Origin: Streptomyces viridochromogenes
Lineage (GTDB): Bacteria > Actinomycetota > Actinomycetes > Streptomycetales > Streptomycetaceae
Assembly (NCBI RefSeq): GCF_001270495.1
Contig: NZ_LGUR01000117.1
Span: forward strand, 186,001 to 250,000
DNA: 64,000 nucleotides
Direction: 5' to 3'
In this document: positions 35,131-43,044 of the stretch, in pieces
How the letters are laid out: each line of letters opens with the position of its first letter
Numbering within the stretch: position 1 is the first letter of the stretch
Position numbers and translations under genes: made by a program
Notes under the pieces: generated by a model
What the model saw: only the letters and a program-made list of their open reading frames with translations
Databases searched by the model: none
Told to the model about the DNA's origin: nothing

Positions 35131-36321
35131 TTACGCGGGTGAGAACACGTGGTCGCTGATGAGCCGGGCCGCGCCGATGACTCCGGCGGTGGGGCCCAAC
35201 TCGCCCAGGACGATGGGGAGGTTGCCGGTCGCCAGGGGCAGCGACTGGCGGTAGACCTGGGTACGGATCGCGGCGAGCAGGTTGTGGCCGAGGCCGGTCA
35301 CCCCGCCGCCGATCACCACCAGGCCCGGGTTGAAGAAGCTGACGAGTCCGGCGATGACCTGGCCGACGCGGTTGCCGCCCTCGCGGATCAGGTCGAGCGC
35401 GGTGGCGTCGCCCGCGGCGGCCGCCGCCGCGACATCGACAGCGGTCAGGGTGCCGTTCGCCGCCAGCCGTGAGGCGAGTTCCTCCGACAGCCCTTGCTGG
35501 GCCGCCTCCACGGCGTCCCGGGCGAGGGCCGCTCCACTGAAGTGGGCCTCCAGGCAACCCCGGTTGCCGCAGGCGCAGGGGCGGCCGTCGGGCACGGCCT
35601 GGATGTGCCCGATGTCGCCCGCGCTGCCCGTGACACCGCGGTGGACGTCACCGCCCGCGACGATGCCGCAGCCGATGCCGGTGCCGATCTTGACGCAGAG
35701 GAAGTCGCCCACGGAGCGTGCCACGCCCGCGTGCCGCTCCCCCATCGCCATGAGGTTCACGTCGTTGTCGACCATGACCGGGCAGCCGAGTTCCTGGCTG
35801 AGCGCCTCCCGCACCGGGAAGCCGTCCCAGCCCGGCATGATCGGCGGAGCCACGGGGACACCCTCGGGAAAGCGGACCGGTCCGGGGACGCCGATGCCGG
35901 CGCCGTCGAACCCCTCCGCGAGCCCGGAGGCCCTCAACTTGGCGGCCATGGACAGGACTTGCTCGAAGACCGCGACCGGTCCCTCGCGTACGTCCATGGG
36001 CTGGTTGAGGTGTCCCAGGATCTCCAGTTCGGCGTTGGTGACGGCGACGTCGACCGAGGTCGCGCCGATGTCGACGCCGAGGAAGCGCAGCCCGGGGTTG
36101 AGCCGGACGTTGTGGGAGCGGCGGCCGCCGCGCGAGGCGGCGAGTCCGTCGGCCACCACCAGGTCCGTCTCCAGCAGACGGTCCACCTCCACGGCCAGCT
36201 TGGACCGTGAGAGGTCGATCTGATCGCCCAGCTGGGCCCGGGAGTTGGGTCCGCCGTCGCGCAACAGCCTGAGCAGTCGGGCCTGATGGGCGTTCGCGGG
36301 TCGCGCCGTCATACGTCTCAC
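35131..36321 (-). CDS. ROK-family transcriptional regulator
   Basis: A 396-residue repressor with an N-terminal winged helix (NAHQARLLRLLRDGGPNSRAQLGDQIDLSRSKLAVEVDRLL) and a ROK sugar-kinase-like domain: FLGVDIGATSVDVAV, DNDVNLMAMGE, and the zinc motif CACGNRGCLEAHFSG. GTG 36321 is used because GGAGG is 5 nt upstream; ATG 36312 is a weaker alternative. It heads the sugar transporter unit. The palindrome 126 bp upstream recurs before the secreted fusion enzyme, so it probably autoregulates and controls that enzyme in response to an imported sugar (inference). Confidence 0.92.
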   Translation of the reverse strand: MRRMTARPANAHQARLLRLLRDGGPNSRAQLGDQIDLSRSKLAVEVDRLLETDLVVADGLAASRGGRRSHNVRLNPGLRFLGVDIGATSVDVAVTNAELEILGHLNQPMDVREGPVAVFEQVLSMAAKLRASGLAEGFDGAGIGVPGPVRFPEGVPVAPPIMPGWDGFPVREALSQELGCPVMVDNDVNLMAMGERHAGVARSVGDFLCVKIGTGIGCGIVAGGDVHRGVTGSAGDIGHIQAVPDGRPCACGNRGCLEAHFSGAALARDAVEAAQQGLSEELASRLAANGTLTAVDVAAAAAAGDATALDLIREGGNRVGQVIAGLVSFFNPGLVVIGGGVTGLGHNLLAAIRTQVYRQSLPLATGNLPIVLGELGPTAGVIGAARLISDHVFSPA

Positions 36322-36446
36322 GAGCCCCTCCCCGCCTCATTCGGCCTGTGCGCGCCGGATTTCGGCCACCTCGGTGACCTGCTTTCGAGGGGAACGTAGC
36401 AGCGGCCGCCGGAGGTGGGAAGAAGTTACGCAGAGATTGCCGTCAA

Positions 36447-36469
36447 CTTTCTCCACTCACAGGACAAAG
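36447..36469. promoter_or_regulatory. 8-7-8 palindrome, candidate ROK operator (copy 2)
   Basis: Minus strand CTTTGTCC, 7 nt, GGAGAAAG, the same arms as 28267-28289; the plus-strand 7-nt spacers also share CACA. It lies 126 bp upstream of the ROK start. Two copies of a 16-position match in one window is very unlikely by chance. Confidence 0.7.
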
Positions 36470-36479
36470 AAGAGATCGC

Positions 36480-37157
36480 TCAGGACTTGGGCCGTGCGTG
36501 ATACGACCGTCGCGTGTGCTCGGTGTGCTCCCGCATCAGCTGTGTCGCGCGCTGCTCGTCCCGGTCGGTGATCGCGGCGATCATTCCGCGGTGCTCGATC
36601 CAGGACTGCTGGCCGCGCTGGCGGGCCACGGGCGTGTAGTACCAGCGGACGCGGCGGTCGACCTGGGCCGCCAGCTCGGCGAGGACCGCGTTGCCCGCGA
36701 GGTCCATGATCTTCGCGTGGAAGCGGGCGTTGAGGGCGACGGCGGCGTCCACCTCGTCGGCGGCGACGGCTCTCTCGCCCTCGGCGCACAGCTCCTCCAG
36801 CGCCGCGATACCGGCGCTGTCGGCATGGGCGGCGGCGAGCCGGGCCGCCTCGGCCTCCAGCAGCGTACGCACGGTGAGGAGCTGGTCGGCCTCCTCCTCC
36901 GTCGGCTCGTGCACGAACGCGCCCTGCGCGGGCCGTAGATCGACCCAGCCTTCGGTGTTCAGCCGCTGGAGCGCCTCGCGCACCGGCTGCCGGGACACAC
37001 CGAGGTGACCTGCCAGTTCGCTCTCGACCAGATGCTGCCCCGGCTGGAGGGCACGGGTCGTGATGAGTTCGAGCAGCGCCTCGTAGACACGGTCGCGCAG
37101 TGGACCGGGCCGTTCGAGCTTGGGCACCGCACCCTGCGGCAGTCCTGTCGACAACAT
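36480..37157 (-). CDS. GntR/FadR-family transcriptional regulator
   Basis: A 225-residue regulator with an N-terminal winged helix (LRDRVYEALLELITTRALQPGQHLVESELAGHLGVSRQPVREALQRL) and a helical FCD effector domain with the metal-site residues typical of the FadR subfamily (ALNARFHAKI, HRGMIAAI, HTEHTRRSYH). ATG 37157. Upstream is the motif ACTGTAGACG that is also present at the sucC/oxc and panE/OFA promoters. I infer control of the split oxalate/formate regulon by a small carboxylate or CoA-linked metabolite. Its neighbours (KAS III, OFA transporter) are on the same strand. Confidence 0.92.
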   Translation of the reverse strand: MLSTGLPQGAVPKLERPGPLRDRVYEALLELITTRALQPGQHLVESELAGHLGVSRQPVREALQRLNTEGWVDLRPAQGAFVHEPTEEEADQLLTVRTLLEAEAARLAAAHADSAGIAALEELCAEGERAVAADEVDAAVALNARFHAKIMDLAGNAVLAELAAQVDRRVRWYYTPVARQRGQQSWIEHRGMIAAITDRDEQRATQLMREHTEHTRRSYHARPKS

Positions 37158-37238
37158 CGGTTCCCCTCCTGGGCGAACACCGGGCGTGCACCGGGCGACT
37201 GCATCCGCTAGCCAACCGTCACTGGAAAGCCAGTATCG

Positions 37239-37257
37239 ATTGTCTTTCGTCTACAGT
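37239..37257. promoter_or_regulatory. Candidate GntR operator upstream of gntR
   Basis: On the minus strand ACTGTAGACGAAAGACAAT. It shares ACTGTAGAC with the site before the panE-like gene and ACTGTA with the palindrome before the ThDP enzyme. 82-100 bp before the gntR start, consistent with autoregulation. Confidence 0.6.
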
Positions 37258-37309
37258 CTACGGCGCACAAAGGCCAGGGCGCCGAGGAGTTGGCCACGTC
37301 ACACAGGCC

Positions 37310-38248
37310 TCAGGGACAGCGGACGACCTGTCCGGCATACGACAGGTTCCCGCCGAACCCGAAGAGCAGCACCGGATCGCCGGTCGAGATCCGTCCCTGC
37401 TCCACGAGCTTGGAGAACGCCAGCGGAATGCTCGCCGCCGATGTGTTCCCGGACTCGGAGACATCACGCGCGACCACGGCGTTGACCGCGCCGAGCTTCA
37501 GCGCGAGGGGCTCGATGATGCGCAGGTTGGCCTGGTGCAGGACGACTCCGGCGAGGTCCTCGGGAGCGAGGCCGGCGCGTTCACACGCCCGGCGGGCGAT
37601 GGCCGGCAGCTGTGTCGTCGCCCAGCGGTAGACGCTCTGCCCCTCCTGGGCGAACCGCGCCGGCTGCCCCTCGATGCGCACCGCGTGCCCCATCTCGGGA
37701 ACCGAACCCCACAGCACCGGCCCGATGCGGGCCTCGTCGGACGCCTCCACGACGGCCGCGCCGGCCCCGTCGCCGACCAGCACACAGGTCGTACGGTCGC
37801 TCCAGTCGGTCACGTCGGACATCTTGTCGGCGCCGATCACCAGCGCCCGGGACGCGGCCCCCGCCCGGACCGCGTGGTCGGCGGTGGCCAGGGCGTGGGT
37901 GAAACCGGCGCAGACGACGTTGACGTCCATCGCCGCGGGCGAGGGGATGCCGATCCTGGCCGCGACCCGGGCGGCCATGTTCGGGGAGCGGTCGATGGCG
38001 GTGGAGGTGGCGACCAGGACCAGGTCGATGTCGCCGGGGGCGAGGCCCGCCGCCGCGAGCGCCTTGGCGGCGGCGTGGGCGGCCAGCTCGTCGACCGGCT
38101 CGTCGGGCCCGGCGATGTGGCGCGTGCGGATACCCACCCGGGATGTGATCCACTCGTCACTGGTGTCGACCATGCCCGCCAGGTCCGCGTTGGTGAGCAC
38201 CCTGGCGGGCTGGTAGTGGCCGACTGCGGCGATGCGCGAGCCGTTCAT
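37310..38248 (-). CDS. 3-oxoacyl-ACP synthase III (KAS III / FabH-like)
   Basis: A 312-residue thiolase-fold condensing enzyme with the full Cys-His-Asn triad: DVNVVCAGFTHAL (Cys), VLHQANLRIIEPLA (His), SESGNTSAASIP (Asn). HYQPARVLTN and TSDEWITSRVGIRTRHIA are standard FabH N-terminal motifs. ATG 38248 follows GAGGGG. It is not beside other fatty-acid genes; it sits between an OFA transporter and the GntR gene. It may be a housekeeping paralogue or catalyse a CoA-ester condensation tied to the carboxylate system. Which is unknown. Confidence 0.9.
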   Translation of the reverse strand: MNGSRIAAVGHYQPARVLTNADLAGMVDTSDEWITSRVGIRTRHIAGPDEPVDELAAHAAAKALAAAGLAPGDIDLVLVATSTAIDRSPNMAARVAARIGIPSPAAMDVNVVCAGFTHALATADHAVRAGAASRALVIGADKMSDVTDWSDRTTCVLVGDGAGAAVVEASDEARIGPVLWGSVPEMGHAVRIEGQPARFAQEGQSVYRWATTQLPAIARRACERAGLAPEDLAGVVLHQANLRIIEPLALKLGAVNAVVARDVSESGNTSAASIPLAFSKLVEQGRISTGDPVLLFGFGGNLSYAGQVVRCP

Positions 38249-38397
38249 CGATGGTGATCCCCTCGGGCCTTGGGTAGCGGGATTCACCAGTCTGATCAGT
38301 GACTCACGGGTACGGGTGCAAGTGATGCCACAGGAAACGGGCGCCCGTGTTGTCAGCTTCCATCAGGCCCCCGGACGCCCGAACAACTTCCGAACGT

Positions 38398-38550
38398 CTA
38401 CCCGGTGAACAGCTGCGTAGCCTTTTGTACGAGTTCGTAGAGCCCGTATGCGAGGGGCACACCCACCCAGACCCAGGCGAAAGCGATCAGCCCCCGGCGG
38501 CCAGGCGGACTGCTGATGCCACTGCCACCGCTACTGCTGTCGCTGGACAT
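38398..38550 (-). CDS. Small membrane partner of OFA-type MFS transporter
   Basis: A 50-residue protein: a Ser/Gly-rich N-terminus, then GLIAFAWVWVGVPLAYGLYE, one hydrophobic helix, and an amphipathic end. Its ATG lies inside the 3' end of the transporter gene (20-nt overlap), so translation is coupled. Small one-helix proteins in this position are known as MFS transporter small subunits. Family recognition is from pattern and position; role in transport is not established. Confidence 0.75.
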   Translation of the reverse strand: MSSDSSSGGSGISSPPGRRGLIAFAWVWVGVPLAYGLYELVQKATQLFTG

Positions 38551-39865
38551 CGGCGGCCTCCTTCTCCTTCGACGCCGGGGCGGGAATGTGATGGCGGGGG
38601 TGGACGGGCCGGACGAGTTCGTTGGCGACGAAGCCGACGGCGAGCAGCCCGATCATGATGAACATCGACAGGGTGTACAGGGACGCGCCGTCCTTGCCCG
38701 CCTCCTCCTGCCGGTCGGCGATCCAGTTCACGATCAGCGGCCCGAGGACGCCGGCCGTGGACCAGGCCGTGAGCAGCCGCCCGTGGATGGCGCCCACCTG
38801 GTAGGTGCCGAAGAGGTCCTTCAGATAGGCGGGGATCGTCGCGAAGCCACCGCCGTAGAAGGAGAGGATCACCAGCGCGCACAGGATGAACAGCGGCTTC
38901 GACGAGTCACCGGCCAGCGCGATCAGCCCGTACATGAGCGCGCCCACGCCCAGGTAGAGACGGTAGATGTTCTTGCGTCCGATCAGGTCCGAGGTCGACG
39001 ACCAGCCGATCCGGCCCGCCATGTTGGCGGCGGACAGCAGGGCGACGAAGCCCGCGGCGGCCGACACCGACACCGGGGTGGAGGTGTTCGCGAAGAAGTC
39101 CGTGATCATCGGCGCGGCCTTCTCCAGGATGCCGATGCCCGCGGTCACGTTCATGCAGAGCACGACCCACAGGCACCAGAACTGCGGCGTGCGCACGGCG
39201 TCGCGGGCGGACACCTGCGGACCGTCGACGGCGCTGGGCCCGTCGTCACCGGCCGGCTTCTCGGTGCGCGGCACCCGGACCAGCAGCACGCCCAGCAGCA
39301 TGAAGACGGCGTACGACAACCCGTGCACCAGGAACGCCAGCGCGATCCCGGAGCTGTCGCTGCCGAAGGACTCCAGCATCTGCGCCGACCAGGGCGAGGC
39401 GATGAGCGCGCCGCCGCCGAAGCCCATGATCGCGATGCCGGTGGCCATGCCGGGCCGGTCCGGGAACCACTTGATCAACGTCGAGACCGGCGAGATGTAG
39501 CCGATGCCGAGGCCGATGCCGCCAACGAAGCCGTAGCCGAACACGATCAGCCAGTACTGCTCGGTGGCGGCACCCAGCGCGGAGAGCAGGAAGCCGGACG
39601 AGAAGCAGATCAGGGCGACGGTCATGGCCCAGCGCGGCCCGTTGCGCTCCACCAGCGTGCCGCCGAACGCGGCCGACAGACCGAGCATGACGATGCCGAG
39701 CTGGAACGGCAGCGCGCTCTGTGTGCCGCTCAGACCGAGGGCTGATTCGAGCGGCGGCTTGAACACGCTCCAGGCGTAGGCCTGGCCGATGGAGAGATGG
39801 ACGGAGAGAGCGGCGGGGGGAACCAGCCAGCGGCTCCATCCCGGGGGTGCGACCGGTGGACTCAT
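38531..39865 (-). CDS. OFA-family MFS transporter 3
   Basis: A 444-residue, 12-helix transporter of the oxalate/formate antiporter family (SIGQAYAWSVFKPPLE, GIGLGIGYISPVSTLIKWFPDRPGMATG, GRIGWSSTSDLIGRKN). It lacks the N-terminal REVTD-VYRVGE signature of the pair at 12088-14866, so is a different branch. ATG 39865 starts at the first helix; upstream codons in the same frame are non-domain sequence and the ribosome site is weak. Divergent from the panE-formate dehydrogenase operon with a shared candidate GntR site between them; probably carries oxalate or formate (inference). Confidence 0.86.
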   Translation of the reverse strand: MSPPVAPPGWSRWLVPPAALSVHLSIGQAYAWSVFKPPLESALGLSGTQSALPFQLGIVMLGLSAAFGGTLVERNGPRWAMTVALICFSSGFLLSALGAATEQYWLIVFGYGFVGGIGLGIGYISPVSTLIKWFPDRPGMATGIAIMGFGGGALIASPWSAQMLESFGSDSSGIALAFLVHGLSYAVFMLLGVLLVRVPRTEKPAGDDGPSAVDGPQVSARDAVRTPQFWCLWVVLCMNVTAGIGILEKAAPMITDFFANTSTPVSVSAAAGFVALLSAANMAGRIGWSSTSDLIGRKNIYRLYLGVGALMYGLIALAGDSSKPLFILCALVILSFYGGGFATIPAYLKDLFGTYQVGAIHGRLLTAWSTAGVLGPLIVNWIADRQEEAGKDGASLYTLSMFIMIGLLAVGFVANELVRPVHPRHHIPAPASKEKEAADVQRQQ

Positions 39866-40027
39866 GATCCCGAACGGTAGGGAGGAAGCCGGAAGTTGAA
39901 AAGTCGGCGCGTCGACCGTATGCGGTGAGCGGTATCCGGGGCGCGACGAACGGTCGAACGCCGTACGGAAAGCCAGCCCTGCCCTGCCGGACCGCCGTGC
40001 GCGAACCCTTGCTGACCCCCTATCCAT

Positions 40028-40039
40028 ACTGTAGACAAT
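40028..40039. promoter_or_regulatory. Candidate GntR operator between OFA 3 and panE-like gene
   Basis: ACTGTAGACAAT, containing the TGTnnACA core common for FadR-type regulators. CAGTCGACGA follows 4 nt later and also occurs (on the other strand) in the sucC/oxc palindrome region. It lies 84 bp before the panE-like start and 163 bp before the OFA start. Confidence 0.62.
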
Positions 40040-40123
40040 ATTCAGTCGACGAGATTCGACGCGATCGGACACTACTTCCCAGCCACTCCGCGGTACTCCC
40101 TCGACCGAACGGAGCGTTCCGAA

Positions 40124-41095
40124 GTGAAAGTTGCAGTCCTCGGCGCCGGTGCGATCGGCGCCTACGTCGGAGCCGCGCTGTATCGCGCCGGCGCCGACGT
40201 GCACCTCATCGCCCGTGGACCGCATCTCGCGGCCATGAGGCAGCACGGGGTGCGGGTGCTCAGTCCGCGCGGCGACTTCACCGCCCGCGCGCACGCGACC
40301 GACGACCCGGCCGAAGTCGGCCCGGTCGACTACGTCTTCCTGGGTCTGAAGGCCAACTCGTACGCGGCGTGCGGGCCGCTCATCGAGCCCCTTCTGCACG
40401 ACGGCACGGCGGTCGTGGCCGCCCAGAACGGCATCCCCTGGTGGTACTTCCACCGGCACGGCGGCCCGCACGACGGCCACCGTGTCGAGAGTGTCGACCC
40501 CGACGGCGCGGTCAGTGCGGTGCTCGCGCCCGAACGGGCCGTCGGCTGCGTCGTCTACGCGGCCACCGAACTCCAAGGGCCCGGTGTCGTACGGCACTTG
40601 GAAGGCACCCGGTTCTCCATCGGGGAGCCCGACCGCAGCGTCTCCGGGCGCTGCCTCGCGCTCAGCGAGGCCATGGTGGCCGGTGGCCTGAAGTGCCCGG
40701 TGGAGCCGGACCTGCGTAACGACATCTGGCTCAAACTGCTCGGCAACATCTCCTTCAACCCGATCAGCGCGCTGGCCCGCGCCACCATGCGGCAGATGTG
40801 CCTGCACGGCGGCACCCGCAAGGTCATCGAGACCATGATGGCCGAGACGCTCGCGGTCGCCGAGGCCCTCGGCTGCGAGGTCGGCGTCTCCATCGAGCGC
40901 CGCCTCGCGGGCGCGGAGCGGGTCGGCGACCACCGCACCTCCACGCTCCAGGACCTGGAGCGCGGCAAGCCGCTCGAACTCGACGTACTCCTCGCGGCAG
41001 TCGTCGAGCTCGCGGAGATCACCGGCGTTCAGGTGCCCACCCTGCGCACCGTGCACGCCATCTCGGACCTGCTCGCGCTGAGGAGCGCCGCATGA
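40124..41095 (+). CDS. PanE/ApbA-family 2-ketoacid reductase; candidate oxalyl-CoA reductase
   Basis: A 323-residue NADPH-dependent reductase of the ketopantoate reductase family. It has the N-terminal VAVLGAGAIGAYVGAALYRAG nucleotide fold, LGLKANSY, AAQNGIPWWYFH, and the catalytic lysine/Asn region DIWLKLLGNISFNPISAL. GTG 40124. Its stop overlaps the formate dehydrogenase start (ATGA), so it is first gene of that operon. This makes pantothenate synthesis an unlikely role. In Methylobacterium a PanE homologue reduces oxalyl-CoA to glyoxylate, which fits this setting (inference by analogy). Confidence 0.85.
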   Translation: MKVAVLGAGAIGAYVGAALYRAGADVHLIARGPHLAAMRQHGVRVLSPRGDFTARAHATDDPAEVGPVDYVFLGLKANSYAACGPLIEPLLHDGTAVVAAQNGIPWWYFHRHGGPHDGHRVESVDPDGAVSAVLAPERAVGCVVYAATELQGPGVVRHLEGTRFSIGEPDRSVSGRCLALSEAMVAGGLKCPVEPDLRNDIWLKLLGNISFNPISALARATMRQMCLHGGTRKVIETMMAETLAVAEALGCEVGVSIERRLAGAERVGDHRTSTLQDLERGKPLELDVLLAAVVELAEITGVQVPTLRTVHAISDLLALRSAA

Positions 41096-43038
41096 ACTCT
41101 GACGAACGCCGTACGAGGAAACGCGACCGGACCCCGAAGACCTACACCCGGCTCACCCACCCCCTGGTCCGGGACTCACGCGACGAGCCCTTCCGGCGGG
41201 CGAGCTGGGAGGAGGCCCTGAACCGCGCGGCCGAGGGGCTGGCCCGCAACCGGGACGCCTTCGGCATGTTCTCCTGCGCCCGGGCCACGAACGAGATGAA
41301 CTACGTGGCGCAGAAGTTCGCCCGCGTCGTCATGGGCACGAACAACGTCGACTCCTGCAACCGCACCTGCCACGCGCCCAGCGTGGCGGGCCTGTCGGCG
41401 GCCTTCGGGTCGGGCGGAGGCACCTCCTCGTACGAGGAGATCGAGCACACCGACGTCATCGTGATGTGGGGCTCCAACGCCCGCTTCGCGCACCCGATCT
41501 TCTTCCAGCACGTGCTGAAGGGGATCAGGAACGGCGCCCGCATGTACGCCGTCGACCCGCGCCGCACCTCCACCGCCGAGTGGGCGGAGAGCTGGCTCGG
41601 CCTGAACGTCGGCACCGACATCCCGATGGCGCACGCGATCGGCCGCGAGATCATCCACGCGGGGCTCGCGAACGAGGCGTTCATCGAGCGGGCGACCAGC
41701 GGCTTCGAGGAGTACAAGGCGCTCGTCGAGCCCTGGACGCTGTCTTTGGCCGAGAAGGTGACGGGCGTACCGGCCGCCGCCATAAGGGAGTTGGCCCACG
41801 CCTACGCCCGTGCCGAGCGGGCCCAGCTGTGCTGGACCCTCGGCATCACCGAACACCACAACGGCACCGACAACGTCCGCGCCCTGATCAACCTCTCCCT
41901 GCTGACCGGGCATGTGGGCCGCTACGGCAGCGGGTTGCAACCCCTGCGCGGCCAGAACAACGTGCAGGGCGGCGGCGACATGGGCGCCATCCCGAACCGT
42001 CTGCCCGGCTTCCAGGACATCCTCGACCCCGACACCCGCCTGAAGTTCGAGTCGGCCTGGGACACCGTGATCCAGCCCCACTACGGGCTCAACCTCACCG
42101 AGATGTTCGAGGCCATGGAGGAGAGCTCGCTCAAGGCCGTCTACTGCATCGGCGAGAACCCGGCGCAGTCGGAGGCGGACAGCGAGCAGGCCGTACGCCG
42201 CATGCGGCAGCTGGACTTCCTCGTCGTCCAGGACATCTTCCTGACGAAGACGGCCCGGCTGGCGGACGTCGTCCTCCCCGCGACCGCCGGGTGGGCCGAG
42301 ACCGACGGCACCACCACCAACAGCGAGCGGCGGGTGCAGCGGGTCCGGCGGGCGGTCACCCCGCCCGGCGAGGCACGCGAGGACATCGACATCATCTGCG
42401 AGCTGGCGGCGCGGCTCGGCCACGACTGGAAGTACGCGGACGCCGAGGCCGTCTGGAACGAGCTCAGGTCGGTCTCGCCGGACCACTACGGGATGACGTA
42501 CGAACGGCTGGCGGAGCACCAGGGCATCCAGTGGCCGTGCCCGAGTACCGAGCAGCTCGAACCGACGTATCTGCACGGCCGGCTGTGGGCGAAGGACCCG
42601 GCCGAGCGCGGTGTGCCGGCGCCGTTCGGGATCGTCCAGCACGATCCGCCGGTCGACCTCACCGACGAGGAGTATCCGATCCGGCTCACCACCGGGCGGC
42701 GGCTCGACTCCTACAACACCGGGGTGCAGAGCGGGAGTTTCGCCTCCCCGCTGCGACGCGGCGAGTTCGTCGAGCTGTGCCCGGAGGACGCCGAGCGGTT
42801 CGGGGTGGTGGTCGGCGAGGAGGTCCAGGTGACCTCGCGGCGCGGGTCGGTCGTCGCGCCGGTGTGGGTCGACACCGCGCTGCGGCCCGGGCTCGCCTTC
42901 ATGACCATGCACTTTCCCGACGAGGTCGACACCAACCAGCTGACCATCGAGGCGAACTGCCCGATCGCGGGGACGGCGGAGTTCAAGGCGTCGGCGATCC
43001 GGATCGAGAAGCTCCCCGTCGCGACCATCGTGAGGTGA
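41092..43038 (+). CDS. Formate dehydrogenase catalytic subunit, C-terminal (Mo-bisPGD) part
   Basis: A 648-residue molybdopterin oxidoreductase. It starts at YTRLTHPLVRDSRDEPFRRASWEEAL, the point just after the N-terminal [4Fe-4S] domain of usual FdhA proteins. The Mo-ligand cysteine is Cys93 followed by His94 (CNRTCHAPSVAGL). Other motifs: VMWGSNARFAHP, GQNNVQGGGDMGAIPNRLPG, CIGENPAQSEAD, ETDGTTTNSERRVQRVR, and the MopB-binding domain LTTGRRLDSYNTGVQSG. The missing N-terminal iron-sulphur part is encoded two genes downstream. Cys rather than selenocysteine. Oxidises formate to CO2 in the cytosol. Confidence 0.9.
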   Translation: MNSDERRTRKRDRTPKTYTRLTHPLVRDSRDEPFRRASWEEALNRAAEGLARNRDAFGMFSCARATNEMNYVAQKFARVVMGTNNVDSCNRTCHAPSVAGLSAAFGSGGGTSSYEEIEHTDVIVMWGSNARFAHPIFFQHVLKGIRNGARMYAVDPRRTSTAEWAESWLGLNVGTDIPMAHAIGREIIHAGLANEAFIERATSGFEEYKALVEPWTLSLAEKVTGVPAAAIRELAHAYARAERAQLCWTLGITEHHNGTDNVRALINLSLLTGHVGRYGSGLQPLRGQNNVQGGGDMGAIPNRLPGFQDILDPDTRLKFESAWDTVIQPHYGLNLTEMFEAMEESSLKAVYCIGENPAQSEADSEQAVRRMRQLDFLVVQDIFLTKTARLADVVLPATAGWAETDGTTTNSERRVQRVRRAVTPPGEAREDIDIICELAARLGHDWKYADAEAVWNELRSVSPDHYGMTYERLAEHQGIQWPCPSTEQLEPTYLHGRLWAKDPAERGVPAPFGIVQHDPPVDLTDEEYPIRLTTGRRLDSYNTGVQSGSFASPLRRGEFVELCPEDAERFGVVVGEEVQVTSRRGSVVAPVWVDTALRPGLAFMTMHFPDEVDTNQLTIEANCPIAGTAEFKASAIRIEKLPVATIVR

Positions 43039-43044
43039 CCTTAA

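Noticed and set aside
38531..41056. OFA transporter with a long N-terminal extension upstream of 39865
   Set aside because: The upstream codons are antisense to the panE-like gene and promoter and show no membrane or domain pattern.
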